This document shows, one piece after another, positions 10,289-22,500 of a stretch of 64,000 nucleotides of DNA (the stretch's first letter is position 1; the number at the start of each line of letters is the position of its first letter). Source of the stretch: Xenoacremonium recifei (lineage: Eukaryota; Ascomycota; Sordariomycetes; Hypocreales; Nectriaceae). The stretch spans positions 558,001-622,000 of the forward strand of contig WOFQ01000007.1 in the NCBI GenBank assembly GCA_012184525.1. The letters are read 5' to 3'. Made by a program: the position numbers and the translations under genes. The notes beneath the pieces are model-generated. The model was given only the letters and a program-made list of their open reading frames with translations. It was not told where the DNA came from and made no database searches.

Positions 10289-10730
10289 TTTGTTCAAGTA
10301 TCTTGTTACTCTGTTGGTTCTTGTTTACAAGAGATGCTGATTAGCAGCACAAGCGACCAAGTAGTCAGAATGATGATCAATGATCAGATATAGCGTGGCG
10401 ATGAAGCAACTTTACGTATCAATTAACCGGAAGAGACGGCAATTTCGGACTCCAAGCTAAATTCAGGGATCACTAGCAATCGGGGTGTCATGATCTTTCG
10501 GTTCTCGGTGCGTCCATGGAACTGCTTCAACACCAGCGGGCCATTCCCGCGACCTGCCGCGACCGGCCCGACGCCCTTTCTCGGGCCGGCACATACATCA
10601 TCCCTCGACGCACAGGATTGGATGATGTACTAAAAGCAGAAGTAAATTGACCATTTCCCATTACTAATTACTACTTCTCAATTCGCATATGCTCACTCAT
10701 AATTAAACGTGTGATGTCTCTGGGTGGCTC
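10289..10730. promoter_or_regulatory. Divergent promoter between lyase and aconitase-like gene
   Basis: 442 bp with a GC-rich core at about 10540-10600 in otherwise A/T-rich DNA. The core holds the inverted repeat described separately. No coding region is supported. Confidence 0.5.
10563..10589. promoter_or_regulatory. Inverted repeat CCGGCCCGA-N9-TCGGGCCGG
   Basis: Two perfect 9-nt arms separated by 9 nt, about 140 bp upstream of the aconitase-like start and 275 bp upstream of the lyase start. Symmetric CGG/CCG-containing arms are the usual form of Zn2Cys6 dimer sites, so this is a candidate operator for the cluster regulator. A hairpin without regulatory role is the alternative. Confidence 0.5.
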
Positions 10731-13590
10731 ATGGAACTTGGAAGTTCGTTTGTCCCGAATGAAAGCGTAACCAACAGCAGAATGGCCACAAAAATGAAAA
10801 CTGTTTCCCTTCCAGTGTACTACTCGACTCTTTCAGACTCAGCGCACAAAGCTCTGTCCTTGATCACTGAAAGACGTAACATTGACTTCAAGGTCAATAA
10901 GAGCCAGGATGGGAACCAAGACACTTCAGAACAGCAACTCCAAAATTTGCTTCACTTTTTGGGGAGCCTCAGTGTTTTACTAGGTGAAATAGGTGAACAG
11001 AACCCCGCTCATGCGATCGCAGAAACCGTCCAGCAAGCTACCTCACATCCGGACTTTGGCGGCTATGGCCTCAGTAGTAGCGACACGATCCTCACGCAGG
11101 ATGACGAGTCCAACGTCCTTTTTCTTTTGTCTGCATATCTGGAAGCCATGGACTGCGCAGAGCGTGCAAAGCTAGCTCCGAAGCCCATGACTTACCGGCC
11201 CGTTGGGCGCAGAGGAATGACAATGACCGAGAAGATCTTAGCTATGCATGATGTCCAGCACAAAGGCTGGGTACGGCCTGGCGAGGTTGTTCAAGTCGAC
11301 ATAGATTGGGTGATAGCGAGCGAATTGAGCTGGGCTGTGGGTGTCGACAGAGCCTCTCTACAGTGCCAGTGAAATAAAACTAACAAGTGACATAGGGGAT
11401 GGAAAAGGTCTATGATGGGATTGGCCGGCCGGGCGTCTTTCGAAATGATCGCTTCTGGCTCGCCGGGGACCATCGTGTCGAACCCGAGCTCTACAATCAG
11501 CCACTTGTGCGTTCTTTGATGAACACAAGCACCCGTGCACGGGATGAGTTTAAGATGACCGAGTTTCAGGGTTTCAACGTGAGTGTACACCCGTCTCAAG
11601 CCTCAGCGACCACTATGTGCTTACCCGACGCAACAGTACACTATCTTACACACTGAATTCGTCCGCTCTAGGGCACAGCCTGGCATGCTCTGTATCGGTG
11701 CAGACAGTCACTCATGCTCCGCGGGGGCGGTTTCATGCCTATCAGTCGGTATGGGCGGTGCTGATGTTTGTATTCCGCTGGTCACAGGCCAGACATGGTT
11801 CGCGGTCCCGGAGACCGTGCAGTTTCGACTTGTGGGAAAGCCGCCGTGGGGTGTTGGCGGTAAAGACACGATCCTCTATCTCCTTGGGCAGTTCAAGCGC
11901 AACACAGTTGCTGCTGATCGCGTTGCCGAGTTCACGGGTCCAGGAATTGCTCATCTTTCTTGTGATGCGCGATTTGCTATCGCCAACATGTGTACAGTAC
12001 GTTTCCCGAGGGTCAGTCATAAGGTCTCCTATATGTAGGAGCTGATCATGATCCAGGAATTCGGCGCCGTGAGCGGCATATTCGAGTCTGACCATCGAAC
12101 CTTAGACTTCATCAATAGAAGGCGGGTGAGAAAACACAAGGAAGCCGCTATCTACTTTAAGGCAGATCCCGACGCTCAATACGCCGAATCGTTCGAGATT
12201 GACCTAAGCAAAGTCGAGTCCTTCGTCGCTCTATTCCCATCTCCGGATAACGTCGTGTCGGTCAGTGAAGTTGCTGGGACTAAATTAGATGGAACCTTTA
12301 TCGGGGCCTGCACGACTGCAGAGGAAGATCTGATCCTCGGGGCGATGGTGCTAGGCGCCGGTCTAGAACAAGGGAAACGGCCGATCTCCAAAGGTAGAAG
12401 GATCGTGGTGCCAGGCTCAAAACCCATTCGTTACAAAATGGAGGAGCTAGGACTACTAGATATCTACCGCCGTGCCGGTTTTAAGATCGGTGTTCCGGGT
12501 TGTAGCATGTGTGTTGGTCAGGGAGTAGATCAAGCTGCGTCAGGGGAGAAGTGGCTCTCGAGCCAGAACCGCAACTTTAAGAATCGAATGGGACCAGGTG
12601 ATGCCTTCAAATCAGCTTGATGGATTTCTTGTTAACTCTCTGACAGGATCGATTGCCAATCTAGCTTCAGCTGCCACAGTTGCAGCATCGTCGTTTGACA
12701 TGGTATTCACAGATCCCCGAAAACTGCTCGATAATATCGACCCCGACAAGCTGCAGGAGTACTTAGGCTATCAGCCATTTCAAGGGGACGAAAATCTGAA
12801 CATACAAGAGGATTTATATTACAGTGAGCCATTTGGGGCAGATAGAGACCAGGGGGAAACTACAGGAAAATTTGAACTACCCACCAAAGCGACCGAGACA
12901 GAGGGCACAAGCGCCGGGCTACCCGAAGGCCGAGTCGGAGACTCAAGAGAAACCATTAGGGGCCTTGTGATGCGGCTTGGGGACTTCATCGATACCGATG
13001 CTGTAAGTGACGCACTCCTCACGCGGCATACCGGGAGCTTGAAGACAGGACTGAACCTAATGGGATTCCAGATCGCTCCCTCCAAGTTCCTAGCAGCCTG
13101 CAAAACTGACGAGGAGTTTGGGTCACACTGTATGGAGTTCTTTATGCCTAAGTTCCGAGACCAGGTCAAGGCCGGCCAGAACATCATTGTCGCCGGCAAT
13201 GGCTTCGGTTGTGGTTCCTCTCGAGAGATGGCTGTCAACTCGCTCCTAGGTGCAGGCGTCAAGTGCGTAATTGCAAAGTCGTTTGCTTTCATCTATGCGC
13301 GGAATCAACCCAACATTGGCCTTCTGGGCATCACTATTGAGGACGGCGATTTCTTTGACCTCGCTCAAGCTGGGGAAGCAATCGAGGTGGACATAGGCAG
13401 GAATGAGGTTCGGTGTTGTGGCAAGAGTTTTGGTTTCCAGTTGAGTGGTATGCAGAAGCAGCTTATCGCAGCTGGGGGGTTGACAGAAGCCTTCAAGAAG
13501 TATGGGAAGAGGGTGTTTGATGAGCTTTGTAGACCAAGATCAGAGAAGACCAAGCCAGTGTTGTCAGATATAGAAACCATACAAATATAA
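10731..13590 (+). CDS. Single-chain aconitase/3-isopropylmalate dehydratase-like hydro-lyase
   Basis: 4Fe-4S hydro-lyase of 877 aa, exons 10731-11336, 11396-11578, 11637-11996, 12057-12597, 12647-13590. About 160 N-terminal residues are poorly conserved, then the aconitase catalytic domain begins (TMTEKILAMH). Cluster ligands are Cys290 in GADSHSC and Cys532/Cys535 in PGCSMC. A roughly 90-residue acidic, low-complexity linker (near 12740-12960) leads to the C-terminal swivel domain with GNGFGCGSSREM at about 748. Such enzymes isomerise citrate-, homocitrate-, methylcitrate- or isopropylmalate-type acids through an aconitate intermediate. The window offers no leucine or lysine genes, and the divergent lyase points to a dedicated tricarboxylate. 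ATGs at codons 18 and 22 are alternative starts. A decayed copy of its 3' end lies behind the P450. Confidence 0.9.
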
Positions 13591-13846
13591 GCAATACGAT
13601 TCGGTTTCGCTTAAGGTATGCAATTGGATTTACTCATCAGTAGACTAACACCAGAAGGCTGCCCATCTGCAACTAGCTGCATCATATGAGTGTGTGTGTT
13701 TTCCTAGGTATCTTTGATATTGTACATGCGAAGAGCTCCGAGTTCTTCAAAATTAACCGCGGAAAGGTGAGCAGATGCTTGTGGTCATGTTTTGTTGGAG
13801 GATTTCAGAACCCATGACTTTCATGAAACTAAGATCTCATGAACAC

Positions 13847-14670
13847 TCATCCCATCTTAGCCCGTTTGCTGCCGACAGTAGTCTCCAGAGAGTTGATCTT
13901 GGTGGGCAGGTAATTTATTTCTGCTTTCTCAGATAACCAAGATGCATCCATTGGGGCAACCTTTTCTCGGACAAAATCGAGCAAGCCACTCGCACCTGGA
14001 GCATTTCCTCGGACTGCGATGGCTGAAACACGTGCTATCCCCAGAGCTTCGCTCAATCTTTCTGCACATGGTTTGGAGAACCCGACTAAACGAGGCTTCA
14101 TGTCATGAGGAACACCTTGAGAGGCCACAGCCACCATTTGTGGAAAATGGTTATTGAATGACGAGGTTTGGTTCCCTCTTGCGACAAATATCATGGAGTG
14201 TAGACAATCTTTGCTTTCACTCGCAGTAGATTGTGACTGAAGAGCTCTGGTGATAGAATTGAAGCCGACATCCAGGTTGTCAGCCACCGCAGGCTTCGCT
14301 GGTGGCTCGGAGGGCTCAGGGTCTTGTCCCGACTCCTTTGCCCTCTTCGCTGCCCGCTTGCCTTTTGACGGCTTGATATGGTTTTGGCGGTGCTTGCCGA
14401 TGGGTTCCAGAAGGCTGTTTCAGTTAGTGTCCTGGTTGACTCGCTGTTGAGGGAAACTCTAGACTGTGGGAACATACTAGCAGAGAAGTTCTAGGATGGT
14501 ATCTTGATCCTCCAATGAGATTTCGGGCCTTCGGAAGTCAGTGAATGCGGGATATCAAGCGCGAAGAGAACCCGTTCGTACCACGAAATCGTTGAAAAAG
14601 GCGTATCTAGCTGGTGGACGAGCCTTTTGCGGCCGGTCTGCTGCGTCTGTGTTTGCGCCTGTGTGGACAT
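13847..14670 (-). CDS. POP3: RNase P/MRP protein subunit Pop3-like
   Basis: Predicted protein component of nuclear RNase P and RNase MRP, which process tRNA 5' ends and pre-rRNA. The model has exons 14670-14582, 14528-14478 and 14414-13847, 235 aa. The N-terminus reads KRLVHQLDTPFS then W-PEIS across the first splice, followed by a lysine/arginine-rich segment (KPSKGKRAAKRAK). The C-terminal half has the Pop3/L7Ae-like end with VSAIAVRGNAPGASGLLDFV and W-L. Length is near the yeast protein (195 aa) plus a linker. It ends tail-to-tail with the aconitase-like gene and marks the right border of the metabolic cluster. Family assignment rests on recalled resemblance of the C-terminal motif, so it is good but not certain. 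Confidence 0.78.
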
Positions 14671-16528
14671 GGTGATGGTGACGTCCTTCACTTCGCTGCT
14701 CCACGCAAACGGAAGAGGAAAGGAATGAATGGATCGCAAGAGAACATATGGCAGCACCCTTGATGAAATGACGATAAAGTGACTATTGCGGATGATGTCA
14801 TGAGGTCGTCTATGGTTTCGAAGCTCCCGGCGTCCTGAAATGATGTTTCGTCGGGATGACTTTTATGCATGTGGAGTAGAGTGAGGCGAAGTTCTTCTCC
14901 GGGCCAGGCTGCCTAACCAATCATGGAACCTCGAAAACCCAGGGCTAACACTCATGCTTGCTCCACCGCTGGACTTCCATCCCGGTGAGGGCGGGCCGTT
15001 GCCGGAACCTTGCGCTAACAATACAAGAGGTCGGAGTTTACCTTTAGCTCGCCAGCTGATCTCGAGCTTTCCACAGAAACGGGTCGAGGAGAGGGAAGGT
15101 TTATAGATGCGTGGAGCTCACTGGCGCATGGTAAGAGACAAATCCCAAGTAAAGGACCTCTGTCTAAGGAATCCAGAGGATGATGTTGAGGAAGGACCCA
15201 TGACGGATAAGATGGATGCCTCCTCACCAGAATCAATTAACCCAGCCTTCAGGGTGTCCATGACATTAAGCTCCCGACCCCGAACAATCACCGGCCATGG
15301 TCATCCATAGGATCGTCCGAATTTAAGTCATTCGTCGGGTGTGGTGGCTCGTCGAATTCAATTTGCCAACTTCTTGAGCTTGGGGGTTCCCAAGTGTCTG
15401 CCTACTCTCATGGCGGTCATTGATTGCGTTATGACAGCACAGTGAACCTCTATTAAGTTTTGGAAGGAGTCACCAGGGTCGGCCAGCCCCTTCTCAACGA
15501 ATTTGGGACACTTAGGTAAGCATATATGTCAGGAAAGCAGCAAAAGGGCATAAAGAAGCACGCCCGGCGCCCTCTCTTAAGTACCTACCTTGCGTGGGGT
15601 TCATAAATCACTGCAGCCCTACCTGAGGCACCCGCCCCATTTTACCAACCTGCCCTCTACTCTCTTCCTCATCCATCCACCACCACCTCACGAACGCAGA
15701 AAGAAGGCCGACTCTCTGTCAATCGTCGCTTTCCCGCTGCCGTTGTGCAGGGGCCTTTGCCGCCTTACCGTCTATTAGCCTCCCATCATATCTCATATTT
15801 GCTGCCAGCCTCGCACCAGATCAACAGCACAGCGCAGCGCAGCACAGCGAGGAAGCACAGCACCCAGGCACCAAGGCTTTCATCACGTCGACAGCCGACG
15901 CAAGCAAGACATCCAGGCTCTACCGATAAGCCAGCGAATCGACTTACAGGCTTCCCGCCGCCTTGCCACATCGCTTATTAGACACCTTCTATAGGTCTTC
16001 ACACGTACACAGTAAGTTGGCTTACTTTTCCTTGCCTTACTCGCCTCACCCCTCCATCCACGACAGCTCTCCATCGCCCCGCGCGCCAGAAGCTCAGGCG
16101 GGCGGGGTTCCACACAAGCACTTGACCCGTTAACGCGCCCTGCCAATCCGTCAATCCGCCAATCCCTGCCTAGCAAGCAGGCCTTACTTACCTGAGGTAG
16201 CTCACTATACGCTACCTACGGCACGGTATCTTATCCCACCTCGAACCTCCTCTCCCCAAACCATTGTATCCTCCAGCACGGAAGCCTGGACGCCTGTGGT
16301 GGTTTCTTTTTTGTTCTTCATCCCCATCATCGCCCTCGTCTGCCTCCCGCTTTCTGCCCATTCACCCCTCCCCTCGATTCTTTCGCCCCCCAGGCGAGCG
16401 TCTATTCCTTTCTTCAACCCACATGTTAATTTCGAGCAGCTGCCGTCGGGGCGTCTCTCGCGACGGTGTGACGTCTTTGCACCCTCACGCTTCGAGCCCG
16501 CACCGCTGCCGCTCCTTGCATCATCCCG
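14671..16528. promoter_or_regulatory. Long divergent promoter and leader between Pop3 and the deubiquitinase
   Basis: 1.86 kb without a supported gene. The part from about 15640 to 16520 is strongly C/T-rich on the plus strand, as in fungal core promoters and leaders. A consensus donor GTAAGT at 16012 suggests an intron in the 5' untranslated region of the deubiquitinase, with an acceptor somewhere before 16500. Short ORFs here lack coding character. Confidence 0.4.
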
Positions 16529-19500
16529 ATGGAGACAGACTCGAGCTCGCTGGACTCCCGGAATCGCGAGGCCTCCTCTGAAGCTGCCTCGACACGGCCC
16601 AACCCCTTTGACGACACCGACGCCAGCTCTCGCAAGCGGCGCCGCACATCCCCGTCTGGCTCCCCGACCCTGTCCGTCAACGCCATGGACCCCGGCCGTG
16701 ATTCACCCAGGTCCAGCACCCTCGAACCCGAGTCCGCGACTGCAGAAGAATCCGAGGCCACTGCTGCCGACGAGACCGACGAGAAGCCTGCGACTCCCAA
16801 GACGCCTGAGCAGCTCAGCCCCGAAAACGAGACGGCTCTTCCCGACACCACGGCCTCGTCCAGCAAAGTCACCATTAACCTCCGCAACGCCATGTCGAGC
16901 GATACACCCGAGTCCGATCCCGAGTCGCCCACGGTGCAGCTCGAATCCGGTGACCCGAGCCCGCCATCGCCGTCATCGTCGCCCTCCATATCGCCGTCGC
17001 CGCCCGCCGAGATCAAGACCAGCGTCGAGGATCCCGAGGTGGAAATACAGCCTCGTGCACGCTCCGTCCGTACCCCGCAGTCATCCTCAACCTCTCCCGG
17101 GAGCCTACCCATCGAGATCATTCCCGTGCAGTCCGACGATGAAATGAGCATAGAGCAGCCCGCAATCATCGAACCCGACCAGGATCCGATTGTTAGGCTT
17201 CCTTATAGAGATGCTTCAGAGACCGTGACCGAGGTTCTGAATCGCTTGCTCAATTATATTCACAACCGTGAGCGTCGCCGCCGCCACAACCGCCGCAATG
17301 AAATGCTGAGCCCTACCATAGCGCACATAGACATAACGGTCTTGTCTGCCTTTCACCAATGGCAGAGAGAGGTTGTGAACTATCTACTACATGTTGACAT
17401 AGAAACCGCCCATCTTTCAGTCCGCCGCCACTCCGATTTCTGGTCTCTATATCCCGAGATCATTTCAGCAGTCTTTGAGCGAAGGTCGGTAATCTCGAGC
17501 ATATATGGGCATGCATGCCCCGACCTCGTTTGTCGGACGCTAACCAGGACTGCAGACCATCTCTCCTCAACCTCGAGCACCAGCATCTAAGACCAACGAT
17601 TCTCGACTTATTTGCGAGCTTTAGTAGGATTGTCGCGTACATGATCACTTACGACTTAGGCACCCTTAGAGGACTACCACCCAACCCACAAGAACGTCCC
17701 GTTGTACTTGCACCGCTATTCATAAGACGGTATCTTCTCATCACGCATCCCCGATTGACCAGCAACGATGATGTTTATCCGCTTCAGCCCGGAGAGGTAG
17801 CTTACCCTAAGAGGTCGTTCTTCTCACAAACCGGCTCCAGCCTAGAATCTATCACAGAACTCGCCAGGGGCCTCATTGACCTTGCACGAAGCTTTCCGAA
17901 GCTCCTTGACGGCGCTGCTATCACCTGTCACTTGGTCAGAGACTTCCTACCCGATTCCACCACTGCCCCGAACGAAGAGGTCGCCTTACAAAAGCAGCTG
18001 AGGTTGGAAACGGGCCACGTTCTCCATGATCATCTTCACGCCACATTGAATGCCATGATCGAAAGGCAGGTCACGTCTCTGAGTGGCGATACCGTTTCCC
18101 CTTGTATAGACGCCCTGGCAATGCTCTTGCAAAGGGCCCTTCGAGGTACCCACGCGCGCGCAGTCGAATTACGCCGACTACACCAGGCGTCTTACCCGGA
18201 CATCCCACCCGAGCTTACCATTGATGCCCTCGTCTGGGAAGAGCGTTTCGACATTTTGGCAAGACTAATTCGGTCAAGTCAAATGCAGCTACGCGTCACC
18301 GCAACGGCGACTATGTGTAACGATCTTCTCGGGAGCTACTCATCACACAACCAACCTGGAAATGAGCCCACGCCATATCTCATCCACCTTGCCAAGTATT
18401 TATTGCGGTCACAGCTGATCGAGTACATTCTCGGTCCCAATTGCCATCCAGAAATCATCAACGACACTGCTAATATTGTCGGCTTCTTGGCTGTCACCCA
18501 GACATATCGTCAGGAAGATTCGGATCTTTTACTGCAAACGCTCACCTCTGGCCAGGATCCTCGGATAGTCGAGGCGCTGACACGCATGATCACGGGAATC
18601 GTCCATCTTTTCGATTACGGTACTTTACTAGTATTTTGCGACAAGCTGGGGCAAATCCCCTTCGAAGGCTATACCCCGTGCATCCGCCTTTTGTGGGATC
18701 ACGTCATTCGTAGCATCACGAAGAAGGACGCGAGAGTCATGAGCTATGTGCCCGCCGACTTGTGCCTGCGGTTGATTCGAGATTCCTGCACTTACGCTCT
18801 CGCTATGGGCAACGCAAATGACAGCATTCGCCTCGCCGCCGTGCAGAGACTTCAAGAGCTCCAAGACTGGGGTCCAAGAGGCGAAATTTCTGAGTATGTA
18901 CGCCTGAACTGCATCGAAGATATCAAGCGTGAGTCATCCACCAGCCTGGGGAGCCTCTGGGGATTGAGCCTATCGCTCGGTTCGAACTCAAATGCGGAGA
19001 TCCGATCACTCTCTCACACGCACGATCTTCCCAGACTCATTGTGGAAGAGTTCGTCCGTGCTACACGGGAGGCCAGAGAGTCTGGTGTCCCGACTGTCCT
19101 GAGTGGCCTTATCAATCAGCCCCGGAAGGACTTTATTGGGCTTGTCATTGGCCTTGAACCCTTGATGATTGACGCGGAACTGGGCAAGAAGCTGTGGAAT
19201 TCCCTTGTAGGGACGGAGTCGTTGTGTCTTGAGGACAGGACCGGCGGCTGGAAGATTCTCAACGATCTTCTCAGGAGCCAGCCACCGGAGAACCCGTTTC
19301 TACAAGTCTGCCTATCGCAGTACCTACCTACGCTGCCGCCTTCTCTCTTCTGCGATGGTATGCTGCAATTCGTACGGGAAGAAGTGCTGCTACCGGTTAA
19401 CCGAGGCGACATTTCTCTCAACGACGAAACCACCGTTGGGGAAAGCGGCATTGAACAGTTGTGGCGGCTAATTCTCGAGGCCAAGAATGCGAGCCTGATC

Positions 19501-22500
19501 GACCGATCTATCGGGGTGCTCGTTGAGGAGATCTACGCTGATAGTGATCAGATTAAGAAGAACACGCGCCTTGTAAATCGACGCATCCATCTAGGACTGA
19601 TAGACCGCTGCCTGCGGCAGCTCAGAGAAGCGGCAGGCAAGATCAGGGCAACGCATGCTGAGAACATGACCGATGTCGAGATGGAAGACTTGGAAGCCCA
19701 GAACATGATCTTCACCAGATCTTTAATGACTCTCAATCGCTTCTTGCAAGAGCACAAAACCAGGCCCCATCTTGCTATCGCCGACTTGAGACCGTTGATC
19801 CCAAGTGGCTCGTACCAAGTCGAAGGAGACTCCGCGGATCTCAAATACCAATCCTTCGATGGCGATCAGCAGACTGACATAAAGCCTCTCAACATTGGCA
19901 AGCTCAACACTGGTGGTTCCCTCCTGGCGAGTATTCGCAAGGAGACTGGCTTCAGCAACTATCGCATGTACTACCGAGGTCAGGAGTTTCTTCCATCCGA
20001 GCGAGACATCTGCAAATCATTGGAAGACCTGCGATTCCAAGACGGCCTGATCTTGGTCAGGCGCGATGATGGAGGTCCTGCCGAAGTTACCCACATCAGA
20101 CCAGGCGCATCGTCTCTGGAGATCGAGGTCTCGGCTCATTTCTCTGAGCTGTGGGAGTATCTCAGCATGGAGGAAAAGCTTGCGGGCGAGGTAAGGGCTT
20201 CTTTGACCAAAGGGCATTATGGAACTTCAGCTAAAACAATCCAGATATACTCATTCCTTGTGAAATTGCCACCCAACGGTCAGGTGCTGGACTTTATCAA
20301 CGACCCAGCCAACACCTTTCAGGACATTTTCCCACCCCGGCAACCTTTCAAGTCTCTTTATGCCCTCTACGTTATCCGCGAGTATGCAAACGGCCTCTTT
20401 TCTAGGCAAGTCCTGACGGAATCGCCGAGTGGTTCAGATCAGCCATCACCTTCCATCCGGGCCGCCAGGAGGCCAATCTCTCTCATCATCCAGGCATGTC
20501 TGCATCCCGAGGTTACAGAAACGGCCTCACCAACCATTGGCCTCGACCTCATGTATGGATTGACGTGCGGATTCATGCATTTTCTGCATAGTAAGTTCTA
20601 TCGCTGCAGAGAGATTGTCAAAAACGGACTAACGTGGTAACAGAAATGAAGCTTCCCCGAGGCGGCTTGGAACGGGGTGGCATAGATACACCAAGACCAG
20701 CTCAACTCCTTACGATCCTTCATGGTGCGGCAAATAAGCGAGAAGAAGCTGCAGCCTCTGTGGTATCCAGTGTCCATGGTGTCATTCTGCAATTGACACT
20801 TCTTGATGAACATTTTGCCCCAGAGCTGATCCAAAGCAACACATTTGCAGCTCTCACCCATCAGCTTCTCCTCTCGAATGAGCTGAAGGAGATGAGGGAT
20901 ATGATTGCAGGACAGATACAGAACTTTGTCAGCCAGGAGATAAAGTACAAAAACGAACAGAGTGGTTCTCTTCCGGCAGCGACATACCTGACCCCACACT
21001 ACTGGTCTCTCGTGTTGGATATTCTTCCACATTGCTCAGATGACCTGGACAAGTGCGAACAAGTCTTTGGTCTTGCCCTCTTTCTCCTTGACAAGATGGG
21101 GACCGAGTTCCCTGACCGTGTGAATATCTCGGGCGTCGCTGCTAGCCTTGCCGAGACGTTCCTTGGACACACTACAAACGAAGTAAGTATCGATCTACTC
21201 TTTGGAAAGCCACTTATGATTAATTACCTCCCTCAGGTTGTTGGTCAAGATTCGATTGTCGATCCTGTTGCCAGAGGGTTTGCTTCCCTTTTGCAGAAGT
21301 GTCTGAAATTGGATGATTCGGTGCCTAGATCCAGTCTTCTCCCTCAGTATGTATATTCATACCAGATCTTGCAGCGTGCAATAACTAACCTACCAGTAAT
21401 CTGTCTGAATTACTATTGACGAAACACATGTATCCGATGAATCGGCAGCCCAATCAACCGATTCAGCCCATCGTTCTCAATTCCATGACGCGGCAGATTC
21501 TCAGCGACGTCATATTTGGCCTGGTTGCGGAAGACAGGAGCAGAGTTGCAAAGACCCTAGATCTGTTGAACTCTCTTGTGCCGTACTTCTCATCAGACCA
21601 GGAAGAAGGTTAGTCAGGTTGTTAATACAGCGAGTGATACGATGTACTAATAATTACACAGTAGAGCCATACCTTTATGAACTTCCCTATCAATTCGACA
21701 ATTCGAAAATGACACGAGCACCGTGCGGCTACGTCGGCTTGTTGAACCTTTCAAACACTTGCTATTTGAATGCACTACTCACGCAGCTTTTCAGCAATTA
21801 CAAGTTTCGACAATTCATGATGAAAGCGAGGGTATATGATTCCGAGGACACCCAAAACCTCATCTTCCAGACGCAGACTCTATTTGGCTACATGCAGGAT
21901 AGCTACCGCCGATATGCCGATCCCACCAATTTCGTGTCGTCGATCAAGACATACGATGACACGCCTATTGATGTTTCTGTTCAAATGGATGCGGAAGAGG
22001 GCTACAACTTGCTCCAAGATCGCTGGGAGGGACAGCTTGCATTGGATGAAGAAAAGAGAATGCTCCGCTCTTTTTATGGTGGCCAGCTCGTGCAGCAGGT
22101 CAAATCAAAAGAGTGTCAGCATATCTCAGAGCGTCTCGAACCATTTGCTACCATCCAGTGCGACATCAAGGGCAAAACCTCGCTCGTCGAGAGTCTTCAA
22201 GCGTATGTGGACGGAGAAGTCATGGAAGGCGGTAAGATTACCCCATCTCTCTACTTTCAATAAGGATTCGGTGACTGAATTTGTGAATCCAGACAACAAA
22301 TACAAGTGTTCGACGTGCGACCGCCACGTAGACGCGGTCAAGAGGTAATTGCGCTGTTTCCCTGTAAGTATGACAAGTTGCTTACACATTTGAATAGGGC
22401 CTGTCTCAGAGATGTCCCTGACAATCTCATCTTCCATCTAAAGCGATTCGACTTCAATTTGCGCACTCAACAGCGAAGCAAGATCAATGACTACTTCTCG

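Noticed and set aside
1..13590. Classical polyketide or non-ribosomal peptide cluster
   Set aside because: P450, MFS and Zn2Cys6 genes are present, but no PKS, NRPS, terpene synthase or alkylcitrate synthase; the other enzymes are organic-acid enzymes.
16426..17169. 247-codon minus-strand ORF over the deubiquitinase N-terminus
   Set aside because: Antisense of a Ser/Pro-rich disordered segment; the plus-strand frame continues through verified splices.
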